Shown piece after piece: positions 17,010-30,100 of a stretch of 30,459 nt of DNA. The translations under genes were made by a program, and so were the position numbers. This stretch comes from Hemicentrotus pulcherrimus (lineage: Eukaryota > Echinodermata > Echinoidea > Camarodonta > Strongylocentrotidae): positions 16,439 through 46,897 of the forward strand of contig BEXV01002014.1 in assembly GCA_003118195.1 (NCBI GenBank). Reading direction: 5' to 3'. Positions within the stretch are counted from its first letter, which is position 1, and each line of letters begins with the position of its first letter. The notes beneath the pieces are model-generated. The model had not been told where the DNA came from and made no database searches. It saw only the letters and a program-made list of their open reading frames with translations.

Positions 17010-17184
17010 GTATACAAATGATGCACCGGTTTGAGTGCGTCGGTAGGGATTGTGTGCTCAAGGTACCTTTGAATGGTTTGAACTCACGAGGCGCAGCCTA
17101 GTGGGTTTTAGACCAAAACAAAGGTACCGCGTGCACACAATCCCACCGACACACGAATTAAACCTGTGCATCATCTGTATTATA
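17010..17184. repeat. Short palindromic (MITE-like) repeat
   Basis: Left arm 17010-17071 and right arm 17119-17184 are reverse complements along about 60 bases. Shared blocks are ATGATGCAC, GTCGGT, GGGATTGTGTGC and GGTACCTTTG. The 47-base centre contains GAACTCACGAGGCGCAGCCT, vaguely tRNA-like but without a credible pair of pol III boxes. Confidence 0.8.
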
Positions 17185-17252
17185 AGATGGGGCCCCAAAA
17201 ATTGTCAAAAATACCAAATTTTGTTATTTTACAGATTTACCAGATGCATGGC

Positions 17253-17335
17253 AAAATCATGCGTCCAGTAATTTTTTTTACCGGACGCATGATTTTTTTT
17301 TACCGGACGCATGATTTTTTTACCGGACGCATAAT
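17253..17335. repeat. Hairpin plus three direct copies of a CCGGACGCATGAT unit
   Basis: AAAATCATGCGTCC (17253-17266) is perfectly complementary to GGACGCATGATTTT (17283-17296) with a 16-base loop. TACCGGACGCATGAT then recurs at 17279, 17301 and, with one change, 17321, spaced 22 and 20 bases. Spacers are T-rich. Confidence 0.93.
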
Positions 17336-17751
17336 TTTTAACTTATCATGAAATTTCAACAAAAAAGAAAAAAAAAGAAAAATTGTCAGTGCACATTAAA
17401 CTGTAGACTTTTAAAAAAAAAAATGTATAGATTTTTAATTTTTTGAAACAAATTAGAATTATCAAAAAACACGAAAAACAGATAATTTTCACCGAATTTT
17501 TTTTTTTTTTTTAATTATTAAAAAAAAATTTTTTTTTTAATGAGAATTATTTATAAGAAAAAGGATATCGGTGGTATCGATCGCCGATATCGCATGCATC
17601 CAGTAGAAATAATTATATGGTAATTGACCAATCAGATCGCAGGGATTCTTCTACCCATCTTATCATATATACAAAAAGGTAAAAATATACGCTTAAGAAA
17701 AAAACGCAGTAAACCGCCGTCGTTTCCCGCGGCATATATGTCATCAATCGT
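17336..17751. other. 3' flank of the symporter gene, homopolymer-rich
   Basis: Dominated by poly-A and poly-T runs between 17360 and 17540, then ordinary sequence. It should hold the 3' UTR of the minus-strand symporter gene. No exact AATAAA was found on the minus strand; an ATTAAA variant occurs near 17511. Confidence 0.45.
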
Positions 17752-18178
17752 TTAATGAAGAGCTGTGTCTCCGCTGATAGTCGGTACCTGGCGAACATCA
17801 GGTCCCTGCGACAAAGACAAAGGCTGGCCCGCCCGGCGTGCTTGTGGGTTCCTTTCTTCTTCAGGAACAACCATCATTCTGTTTTTATTCTCTTTCAAAC
17901 GCATCGTGATGTCTCGTATCTCTGTCACAATCGGAACGAAAATGATGAACACCCCGCCGATGATGGCCCAAGTTTCGCAGAGATAGATCCAGGACCTGAA
18001 CTCGTTCTTGTCGAGGACTCCCATGGCGCTCATGATGACTGGCCAGAGGACTGAGAGAATGAAAGTGAAGCTCAATCCAGAGACGATGGCAATCAGGTTT
18101 GCACGACGGAACTCACTTAACATCTGGAGTAGCGAGGGACGGTTATAAACCAACTTGCCCTCTGGAACTCCAAACTCT
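17752..18178 (-). CDS. DUR3: DUR3-like gene, last exon (p352-p493, stop)
   Basis: Acceptor TTTATACAG. It encodes two helices ([20 protein letters not shown] and [18 protein letters not shown]) and a polar cytosolic tail ending GDTALH before TAA at 17752-17754. The upstream in-frame ATG at 18231 is intronic and not a start. Confidence 0.95.
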
Positions 18179-21100
18179 CTGTATAAATAATGGACGGGAA
18201 AAGGGTAAGTACTACCATTCTCATATATCACTGTTCATCAGAAAATTATTTTAAGGTACTGTTTAAAGGGCAATCCATCCCCCGTAATAAGTTCATTTAA
18301 ATGAAAGGAGAAATTTATACAAACTGAAAGTTGGAGAAATTAGCTCCGAAATTTTGGAATGATATTCTTGTTAACAATATAATACCAATAATGTAATAAA
18401 TATTTCCTGTTTGTTTGAAAAAAATTCATGTTCGTCCTTCAAGTGAAAGTAAAAACAAGTACGTTTATATAAAATTCTACTAAAATGTCTCTAGTTCAAA
18501 AACATTTTTAAAAACTTTATCAATTGGTTTCTCTCGTCTTTAAAGTGAAAACGTACACCTGTCTCCCAAAAAAATTGTTGGGTTTCTGGTCTCTCACAAA
18601 CGCATATGATGCTCTCTTGATCATGATGATTAAGATGCAAGACGATGGACAAATTCAAGACATAAATAATTATATTTCATTAAAACTAGAGTGTGAGACT
18701 TGTCCAACCACACCATGATAACTCACTTGACGTAGAGTTGTGGCCATGGTGAAAGTGGGTTGTCAATGTCTCGTGTTTTCTCCCATATCTCATGCTTTTC
18801 TTCCTCCGTCAATCCACGGTTAGTCAGGAGGCTAACCACCACTGTAATGAGTGCTCCCGTTAAGATGGACCCACAGTTACCAATCAGCATGTTCGCCTCA
18901 AAACTCTCCCCTGGTGATGTGAAGGACAAAGAAGGCATCAATGTCAATGGTTTCTTTAACCTGTTCTATGGCATTGGGTAAATTTTCCACATGCTCAACA
19001 TACAAATCAGATATGATACTATTTTATAAGTCACACAAACATTTAAGAAGTAATGAACAGCGCGTTGTCCATGTTGTTATGTAATATAATCATCAATCAA
19101 TGCATGTTATGGGTACCAATCAATTAAGGTATAGAGTGGAGATGATTTATTCTATCTACGTTCCCATGGTAAGTGTGCATTCACAACTTGAGGCGTTCGG
19201 TGTCGACCGAGTTAATTAATCTGACGATGAATATACTGTTCAAAACTAGTCGTGACAGATATACTCCTTTTTCACGACTTTTTCACGAACGAATACTGTA
19301 GTCGCAAAATATTTTCAGAAGTACTCCACAGATAAATAACAACATATTTTTTAGAACTCAAATCTTCATTCCCACTATTTAACTTGTATATGTTCACCAG
19401 CTTGTGAATGTAGATTATTATTTCTCTCCATTTTTTCACCTCCCATTTCATTATATTTTTTTGTGTTTTAAAACACCTAAAACCAAAACCCAAAATAGGA
19501 TATTGTCTAAGAAAAAACACATCAATTCCATTATCAACTCTTTTTTGAATTTCTGTCCTTAATTCTTCTCTCTCTATTCCTCTCAACGCAACATAACCGG
19601 GTCTGTTGACGAAAAAATGTTTTAACAGCCGTCTCTGTACTAAGGCTACCACATGTTGTTACCGAACTTGTGACAAGATCAAAGTAACGAGCACAAGTCT
19701 AATAATTAAAAAATAAATTTGCACCTATGATAGGTGTTTATATTACTTATCCCCTAGGCCTACAGTTATTCATATGATAAGAGTTTCAGCCAAAAAGTCG
19801 TTACCGATTTGTCTAGCGTTAAAAGATCTTTTTCGTTCAAAAAAGAAAGATAAAAACAAATTGAATACAAGTATATTGATCCATTGATATCAAAGAGATT
19901 CAATTGTAACACTAATATTTTGTTGAAACGACACTCTGATTAGATGTTGATAAATAAGTAAATGAATAAATAAATTTAAAAAAAAAATTAAACTTACAGG
20001 AACTATCGAAGAAGACACTGAAGTTTAACTGTCCATTCAGAATAGACCCAGCAATGACCCACGTGATCAAGCCGCATACCATGCCGATGGTGGCGCCCAT
20101 CATCATGGCTATGCCAGTCAGCCTTGTCCAAAACATACTCAAAATAATAGGCGTGACGGACGAGCCTATCAAAATCCCCATGAAATTGTAGACAGCATTG
20201 AGATTCACCTGGAGGTTGAAAAGAATGAATGTGTTGGTTACAGTCAAGGCTCTTTCAGATATGATAAGGTAATTAAACAGCCGAAGAATAAATTTAAAAA
20301 CAGCGCGATTTTCGTACGTGTTAATGTATGGCAACAAAGGTGCGCGTATTTACTTAGCTCTACTTTATGAGATAAGGAATGTCATAAAAGAGATATACAT
20401 ACAAATCACCACTGGAGTTTACCGCAGCATACCTAAACAAGGATTAGGATGTGCACATACCAAAATATTGAAACATTCTAATCAGCAGAGAGTATCTCAC
20501 GCGATGATTGGGCTCTTACCCACTATACAATTTCAAACACAATGTGTCTTTACGCTCTTTTAGCACGTTTTGATAAATGACGCTTATTGAATATTTTTTA
20601 CATATTTTCCTACCATGTTGAGAATTTTGGACATAGGCTACTCTTTATCAGCGCGCTTGTGAGATCATCGTCATGATAAAACCCCTACTTTTTCATTTCG
20701 AAATGAATTGAAAACAGTAATGGTGAAATGGTGAATGAATCTATATCCCCAATGATTTATGAGCTATATATAAATGATATGTGTATATATATATATATAT
20801 ATACACATAACATATACTAATATCATAAGAGGGTTAAAAAGAAAAGAAAAAACACACTAATGTCATAAGGAGCACAACAACACTTAACATTGCGGTTATT
20901 GGCGATCGCTTAAACTTCCCACCATGTAGAATCCTTTTCTTTAACTTGATCCAAAAGAAATCTCAAGAATAGGTCCACTCCAAAAATAATTTGCTTTTAA
21001 TAGATGTAGAAAATTACGAGAAACAGAGAAAAACAAATTTGAGTAAAATCGGATAACTAATAAGAAAGTTTGAATTTTTGAAAAGGTATAAAAAAAAACT

Positions 21101-24100
21101 ATGGAACAATGCGAATCACTATTGCCAATTCGGTTATCAGTTAGTGATGTCATTGCCTCACTATTTATCAATATTTATTATTTTTTTCTCTCTTTTCCTC
21201 TTCAGAGGGACTCTATTGTTCCATTTCAAAATACATATATATTATTTTACAAAACGAGTAAAATGAAACATTAATTTTATACAAGATCAACATAATATCT
21301 TAAAATGATCATTTTAACATTTCTAATACTTTCTTAAATTCCTAGATATCGAAGAATTTTATATTTAATTCATATTACAAATAACATTTTAATGATGAAA
21401 TAAAATTATTTATTAACCTCTTTGGATTGGTTGGTACTTCTCCAAAGTTCCGCTTTACGTAGTCTTTGTATATAACCAGTTGAGCATAATTTATCCAAAA
21501 ATTAAGTAAAGTAAATTTTCTGTTATCTATTTTATATCCAATCCGTAACATTTTCATATCAATTTCAATTTCTATTTTAAAAATGAAATATATAATTCTT
21601 GAGATGATTTTCCAGAAAACTCTTAATTTCTTGCAACGAAATATAAAATGTTCAATAGTTTTTTTTTCACGACAAATTTCACATTCGTTAGATTTTCCAT
21701 ATAAAGAGATTGTCTTTAGATGGCAATATTCTATGAATTAATTTAAGATTATATTGTTTGATCTTAATGTCTCCTATGTTATCAAATTTGAACTAAAATA
21801 CATCTTTCCAAACAAATGTTTCTGGTAGGCCTTAATATTTTACCAAAAATGGAAACCAATAATCTCTTTTTTCTTTTCTAGAATTAAATTATAATAACTT
21901 TTCGCCGTAGTAAACAACGTTTATAACATTTAATGTTGTCTCAATGTACATTGTTTCGTTGAGATTTGAAGCTTTGTTTAAACGTAAATTTTGTAACCAA
22001 TATTTTGGGAATGCTTTTTTTAATTTTGACATTTTAAATAAATACAACAGATTCTTTACATTAAAATGGTTATTGAATAGAGAGTTATCTATCCATGTAC
22101 TTTGATTTATAACATGTTTGATTTGACAAATTCCTTTTTGTATCCACGACGGGAAATACAGAGGGTTATTATCAATTACAATATTACTATTATTCTAAAG
22201 TATTTCATTGGGAATATTTTTACTTCAAATTTATTTACATATCGAATTTCTGACCATGTTTGAAGCAAATCCATATAAAACATTGGTAAATTTCTTGTTT
22301 TACTTATCATTTTATGTGTTTAATATGACAATTATACTGTAAACATAACGGCATCCCGCCAACTCTTTCAGTCCAAAATAAAATGATGTCTTCCACATTG
22401 AATCATCTGCATTACAAAACTTATATATCCAAGATAATTTAAGTGAATTAGCTTTCAAAATCAAATCAACCATACCAAGCCCCCCTTCTCTTTCTGACTT
22501 GATACAAACATTCCGTTTGACGTTTTTACGTTTAGAATTCCATATAAATGTATATATAGTCCTATGTAAAGCCTTGCATATATGGATAGGCATTGAGACA
22601 GCTGTGCCTATTAAAATAGACGAGCTGTGGAATTATCAAACATTTTATAATTATTATTTTTCCACAAAAGGTCAGTCGTCTCATTTTCCACGTCTTAAGA
22701 ATATTATTGACTTTTTCAACTTTCCCCTCCCAATTCAAATTGGTAACATATTTATCATTTTTACCAACGTAAACACCTAAATGTTTAATTGGTTCTTCTG
22801 TAAATTCAATATCATATTTTGTCGTATCTAATTCTTTCATTTTCATTATTTTTGTTTCATTCCAATTAATCTTTGGGCCTGCAAAATATTCAAAATCGTC
22901 TAACTCTTTCATAGCATTATCTACTGATTCCACTGGATTAACAAATAATGTGGTATCATCTGCGAATTGTGTTATCTTTACTTCGCTAACCATCTAAACT
23001 TCTTTATCTTTGGTTGTAATATTTATCCCTCTTATTGTATTTTATTTGCTAATATTTCTGCCACTAATACAAATAATGAAGCTGATACTGGACAGCCTTG
23101 GCGAACGCCCTTTTGAATATAAAAAGTGTCAGATAACCACCCATGCTGTGCCACCCTACCATGGGCATTTGTGTATAAAGCTTTTATCCATCCTATAAAG
23201 GAAACCTTGAAATCCATACGTTTCAATGTCTCAATAACAAATGAGTGATTTATATTATCAAACGCCTTTTTGAAATCTAAAAATAAAATGATACCGTCAA
23301 TATTTGCCAATTTACAATAATCAATAACATCTTGTACAAGTCTTATGTTTTCACTTGCCATTCTACCCTTTACGAAGCCTCTCTGATCGGCTGAAATTAT
23401 TCTTGGCATATTTAGTTGTAGCCGTATTGACAAAACACGTGCTGCAATTTTATAGTCTATATTAAGAAGAGAAATCGGTCGCCAATTTTTAAGAGAACCC
23501 TTGTTGCCCTTTTTTATACAAAAGAATAGATTGCCCTTGTGTGAAGGAGAGCCCTTGCCTCTCATACCATACATTTAAACTATTTATCACCATGTCCTTT
23601 ATCTGTTCCCAAAAACATTTATAGAATTCAACACTTAGACCGTCACTCCCAGGTGACTTATTTAAATTTATAGTAGACAATGCTTTCCAGCATTCCGTCT
23701 CTTTTAACAGACCTTCACAGCTCTCGGCTTCCTCTTCTGTCAAAAACTTCATTTTTACATTTCTGAAATAATCATCATAATTTGCTCCACTTTCTTCCGT
23801 CTTACTATACAACATCTTATAAAATTGCTGAATCTCTTTTAAAATATCTTCAATGTTCACAATTCTGTTACGATCTTTTCTATAAAAAATTATAATGTAA
23901 CTCTTTCTTTTTTTTCCTCTTTGTTTCTCAAGCTGTTAAAAGAATACTTTGTACATTTTTCACCCTGTTCTAGCCATTTTCCCTTGATCTGACGTAAGCT
24001 CCTTTACATTTCATAGTATACCATTTGTCTAGCTCTCGTTTTAGGTTATCTAGTTTTTCTTTATCAATATCATTTAAATGATCATCTTCTACTGAACACA

Positions 24101-27100
24101 ACTGTCTTAGTTCCTTTTCCATTTTCACATAATACTGTTTCATTTTTCTTTGTTTTAATCTTGCGTAACATATACTATTCTTTTACTTTAAACTTACAGA
24201 CTTCCCACTGTAGTTGTTTACTCATAGTACTTGTTTCAATCTTAATCTTCCGTATCAAGTCGTTAACATTTTGTACATACATATTATCATAACCTATTCC
24301 CCTTTTTCCAATAACCTTTTCCCCTTTTTTCTTGGGATATTTTGATTTTCAAAGATATTGCATTGTGGTCACAATCTAAACATGGTCAAATATCTGTCGA
24401 AAAAACTGAACATTTAAAATCTTTTGTTATTAACCAATAGTCCAGACGAGAGTAAAGTTTCAGTCGCCAAGTAAACTGTTTCTTGTCTGGAGACAAAAAT
24501 TCCTCCATATATCTAAAAGCTTATTTCTTGTTTGGAAGGATTTAAAAAACTTTTTGGATATCCCATAAGTATCTAGGGTTATGTTCTGCACACAATTCCA
24601 GTCAACACCTGCAATCATAATACTACTATCGGGCCTATGAAGTTTTATCCATTGGTCAAGTGATTTATAGAATGTTTCCTTTTCTATACATTTCGCTGGT
24701 GAATTTACATTTACACAAAAATATGTTTTTAAATTACATGAGAATTCCACAATTATAGCTCTTACATCCCCTTTTAAAACATTAATTATATCGATTGGGA
24801 AACCACTGCGGATTAAAATTGCTACCCCTTTTGAGTGGTTGGTTTTGTGATCGAAAAAACAATGCCCTGACCATTCACGATTTATACTATTTTCATTGTC
24901 ACGCTTCAAGAAAGTTTCTTGTAGAAGTGCGATGTCACACTTTTGATGTTTCAAACACAGAAATATCTTATCTCTTTTCAATTTATTACGCAAACCCTTC
25001 ACATTAAGGGATATCAAATGTATATTTGAATTGATCATAGTTAATCAAGAACTTCTCAGCATTTTCTTCATATATCAGTTTCAACTCAATTCTTCTTATT
25101 CGATTCCTTTCTTTTTCTCTTTGCTGCTTTTCTCTTCTCCCGTGCTGCCTTTGGTGGCGTTTTTGCTGATAGTGTGGATTCCGAGCTTTCGTCGTCGCTA
25201 TCGCGATCGCTTATCTCGGAGTTCAAAGCACTGTCGCTTAAGGACTTGCTTTTGTTCTTTGGTTTATGCTTTTCCTTTCTTTCGTTGCTCTAGTCATGGC
25301 GTCATACTCTCCATCAGCGGCAGTGACATTTCTCTCGTCGGATACACGAGTCGACTGATCGTGACTACCCTTCGACTTGTCGGATGTGTTGCTAGTTGAT
25401 GGTGTTGTGCTAGTGGCCTTTGTAGCTGTAAGGAAATCTTTTAGATTCGTTTGCTTTCGAACTTTATCGCTATATGATTGTTGTGTGAGACTATTGGTGT
25501 CTGAACACTGATTCTCTCGATCGGTTGCCTGGTGATGAGAAGCATTCGGACAATTACTTTCCCCATGCCCACTTTGCATACACATGCGACACTTTACAAC
25601 ATTGTTGCACTTCGACACATGATGGCCATTCTCTAAGCATTTCGAACAAGTAACGACTCCGATGATGCTTTGTTCAGGTTGCTCTTGGTGATACACTCTC
25701 GCCATGAATATGTCTCCAAATCGAAATTTCCTTGGTAGTGGCTGTGATGGAGGGTTGATGTATAAAACACGATTTCCATTTAGGCAACTTCTCAGTTGCT
25801 CGTTAACCCTCAATTTTTGCCGGAAAATTTCTCCTTCGACATTCACTTTCTGTGCCTGTAGATCGCTTTTGATGATCTCATCACTTACGGAAAGTGGCAC
25901 ATCCTTGATTAAAACTCTCACCTGATTTTCTTCTCGGGCCTTGGTGAATGGGTTTATGTCGTGTATAGGGGCGGCGGCTCCTCGGATCTCCGGTTGTGAT
26001 CAAATTTACACGGTCAGATTGCTTTTCCAGGTAAATCCGCCACAAGTGGCGGATTTGTTGTATGCCAGTGATATATTTTGTTGGCGTAACAATTTTGGCT
26101 AAAGCAACATATAACTCCTCACCAGTGATTGGTTTTGTATATATCTTCATTCCTGACGTCTTCGGATCTGAGAAAGACGGGCTTGGGTCCCTTTGGTACA
26201 TACAGCGGCCTGTTTGGGTTGGGTGTGGTTTCTCTATTAGACATGTTCCTATATTTTTTCACTTCTTCAACTGAAATCACTTCAAAAATGAAATATTACA
26301 GCGTAATTATCGTTCAAAGTCAGTCTTCCCGTCTTACCGTTTAAGCTAGAAGATGCGAAAAACGTCTTGACGTCGATAGCGCCCTCTCTCTCTCTTGATT
26401 CATTGCTATATATATTTTTATCCCATTTTTATCCCATTAATTTCCATTGTTATCCCCCCAAACTTGATTTCATATTGCTCCGGATGTCTCGTTTTCGCTC
26501 GGTGGACGTATATAGCAGACGACAATCGGCGGATTAGACGACACTTGGAAGTGAATTTGTATGTGAGATTGCTGTGCTTAATATAAAATACAAGAACATT
26601 TTCCATATTTTGAAACTATCATTGATATCTGATAATTAAACAGTTATTGAAATAAATCTACCAAACTACATAATACAATGCAATACTTGACTTTAAGTAG
26701 GGGAGTTTGATGTGGTACACACACTTGCACTCCTCTGTAAATAATTGTCCACGGTGATCATGAATATTCATGTTTTTGCTTACCTCCGCAAAATTTTTGC
26801 TTTTACTAAATGGAAAAATTACGGTGGGGGGGGGGGTTGGATGAAATGGACATAATGAACAAGCAGAAGTGATCTATGATAATTCATGCTTCTTATCCTT
26901 CGTGTGCTTGACCTATAATCTTACAATCGCTTGGCAAACTGAGTCCAAAGTTCGACTTGTTTCAAATGTGTATATAGTCAATGGCGGGCTTGCAACCTAT
27001 TTTGATCAAATTACGGTGGGTGAACTTTCAAAAGTCAATGGGACATGAGGGTTCCAATGAAAGAGCTAGTGATAACGTATGGATGTGCTTTTCGTTTAAA

Positions 27101-30100
27101 CAACAAATGAATTTTTAACGATTATGTTGTTTTTTTTTTCGGGGGGGGGAGTAAAATTCCATAGGCTAACATGTTAGGCTGCTGACTCTGACGAGACTTA
27201 AATGAGACTTAACGGAGCTATATGACCCATGGCTTTGTCCAGGTTATATGATTTTTATGATATTGCGTGCATGACAGTTTACAAAATCTGTTATAAACTT
27301 CGAAAAATGTATACTATTTTTTTTAATATTGTATATTCATATTTACTGATTTTTATATAAAAAGTTTATCAATATCACATTTTTCATGATTTAACTCGGA
27401 AAAATATACCCTACAATATAGTGCACCCACACAAAACATAATACCTTCAATATAACTTGAATGCTGGTGTGAGGAAATAGGAATATTAGAGGGAAAATTG
27501 TAAATGTATATCATCAATATAAAGAAAACAATTTTGTGGGTAGTGAGGAAATGACTTAACAGACATATGAGTGACTAGCCAATTTGGCTTTTGATTGTTT
27601 TTTCCAAAAATGCTCGTGTCATTCAAAATTCACAACTTTCTTATTACTTTTTTTGATTGGTTTGTCTGATTTTTCTGCTTCTCTTGAAGGTGGACTTTCC
27701 CGTTAAGTGGACACATTGCAATGATTAAACGATTCGTACCTGTAGATAATTGAAAATGATCGTGAGAGGAACGAATGACAGAGAGACCCACACAAGACTC
27801 CAATCTCTTTTGCCTTGTAGTAGCTCGAGGTAAGAGCGATAAGTACCATGTACAGTACACTTGAAAGAAGGCTTCAGTGCACGATTGGTCTGTTCAATTC
27901 TTGCCCTGCGGGAGAAAACGAAGTCAACAAAATCATCATCAATCGGTTATGTCACATGAAGTTATTTTAAATTTGAGTGTAAAGAGAATATTCGTATCAC
28001 AATAAAAGCAATAAACACTCAGTAATGCATGATTTGAATACCGTTTCTGAATGGGAGACAATGATAATTTCGTTCCCTGATACATCATAATACTAATGAT
28101 GTATTTCGCCGCTACTTAAAATGTTTATATAATGAAGTGCATATAAAAACCATAGAAAAGGTGTGAAATTATGACCTGTTTTTAAATATATTTCCTTAAG
28201 GCTTGCAAATACCAACGATACCAACATATCCAGAACTTCACGTGCGTTAAATGATACCGCACGTATATCTGATTACAAATTAATTCACAAAGATATTTCT
28301 TTTAAATGTTCAACGTCTGTTGGGCTTATATATTCGGGCAATTATACATACATAAATGTATGACATATATTTTGAATGATGTTCAACTTCCATACCCAGA
28401 ATCCGCACAACCATGATCATCACGTTCTACCCATTTTATGTGAGGCAGTGTTTTTTTTATAATTTCATTATGTTCACCAATTTAACTAACGTGGCAAGGG
28501 AAGGTAATTTGTGGTAAAACGTAATATTGCACTGTTTCATTCTGCATCAATACTTGATGTTACACATTAAGAAAAGTATGCACCTTTGAATATGCATGCA
28601 ATATGCAAACCGATGCAACAATAGCAGCATCTTTTAGGGTTAAATCCTGCACCATTTTTAAAGGTGCAATCCTGCACCCTTTAAAAGGGTTCCATATTGA
28701 ACCTTAATGGGACATGTTAGTACCCTTTATGGTACAATCCTGCACATTTAGGGTGCATGCAAACGATGCAACACTACCAGCACCTTTATGGGTTCAATAC
28801 TGCACCCTTTAGGAGGGTGCCAGATTGCACCTTTTTGGAGACATGTTAGTACATTTAATGGTTCAATCCTGCTCCAGTAGGGTGCAAACTGATGCAATAA
28901 TTGCACCTTTAGGGGTTCAGTCCTGCACTCTTTAAAAGGTGCAATCCTTTCCCCATACTCGAGGAATTCTCGTGCAATTCGCTCGTACACAAATACATAT
29001 TAAACATACATGATGTTTCTTGGTTAGTAATCATTATAATCAATATATCTATCGCTCAAACGTTAACGTAATTGTAACATGATCAGACAAAATAATCTAT
29101 TGGTTAATGATTGCCGAAGGAAAATAAAAATCACAAGATTGATGTGCATTGTCATAATTGGCTTAACAAATCATGATAAATGTATTTTTATGTGAACACG
29201 TGGAAAGTAATCATGAATATGCATGCAATATGCAAACTTTTATTTTGCACCCTTTTTTGGTCGATAGGATTCATTTTTGTGGGAAGAGTGCAAAATCTTA
29301 TTTTGCACCCTTTTTCGCACCCTTTTTTCTTAGAGTGTACTGTCACTGTTACGTGAGGTGTCACGCTCCCTGATAGTCATAGCACTCACCTATCATCAGA
29401 GTGACACCATTTACAGTCAGTCATACTCTGACAACCGCACTGGTCTCTCAGCGACGCCATCCGACCACGTGATTTGCCACAGAGGATACAGCCGTTGCTA
29501 TCGGCAACGCGTCTGAAAGGCTTGAGATGGATCTGGTAGCAGTCGTATACTAGGATAGACGTGATAGCCATGACCTCTGCTGACCCCGTTGTTGTCACAG
29601 CCAAGAGAATCAAAATTAAAATTAAAACCTCTCCGCCCCAGCCCATCAGCTCCTGGGCTATCTTTGGAGGAACCAGACCTGAAAAAGAGCAGAAAATCCA
29701 ATTTAAACAAAAGAGGAGTCACAGCTTTTGATGTATCACTATAATGTAGATTTCGCATGAGATATTAAGACAACTTCTTCTCAAACATTATTGAGTATAT
29801 CTGTGATATTAAGATAATTAAGACGAGATTCATGGCTGGATAGTTTGATAACAGGCTACATATCTCACCTCAGAAACCCAGGAAGCACCGAGGCGCACAG
29901 TAATGGACATAGTTTTTGTTTATGTCGACATGATACTGATTACTAGTTTTAAGTTTAAAAGCACTGGGAATGCAATCGCCGATAAAAGATTTGACACATT
30001 TCCGAAGAGATATCAAGACTTTCATATAAAAACATCGATTTAGGACTCATTAAGGAGACAGAAAAAGGAAAATGTCTTGTCGATTGGAAAAAGGCATCCA

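Larger units (their letters stand above)
21320..26395 (-). mobile_element. Tx1/L1-like LINE, nearly full length, inactivated
   Basis: A non-LTR retrotransposon with a 5' region (about 26395-26245), ORF1 with two CCHC zinc knuckles, and ORF2 with apurinic-type endonuclease, reverse transcriptase and a terminal CCHC motif (CEIC...HFIFRC near 21650-21690). This order is that of the L1/Tx1 clade. Several frameshifts and stops break both frames. It sits in the large intron of the DUR3-like gene in the same orientation. The 5' end is placed at a GAGAGAGAGGGCGC start; the 3' end is approximate because no poly-A tract or target duplication was identified. Confidence 0.92.

Noticed and set aside
17072..17118. 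tRNA-like patch in the palindrome centre
   Set aside because: No cloverleaf or complete A/B boxes; only a short resemblance.
17253..17335. CRISPR-like array
   Set aside because: Only three short units with T-rich, non-unique spacers in an animal genome.
18179..18231. ATG at 18231 as the start of a separate 159-residue membrane protein
   Set aside because: The acceptor at 18179 and phase agreement with the upstream exon show this region is the last symporter exon; the ATG is intronic.
19272..19652. 126-codon open stretch, minus strand, as a gene
   Set aside because: Lies in an intron of the symporter gene, has no recognisable motif, and AT-rich DNA allows such a stretch by chance. Kept only as a note on the intron.
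28748..28990. 80-codon open stretch, minus strand
   Set aside because: Coincides with the GCACC-rich tandem array; repeat by-product.
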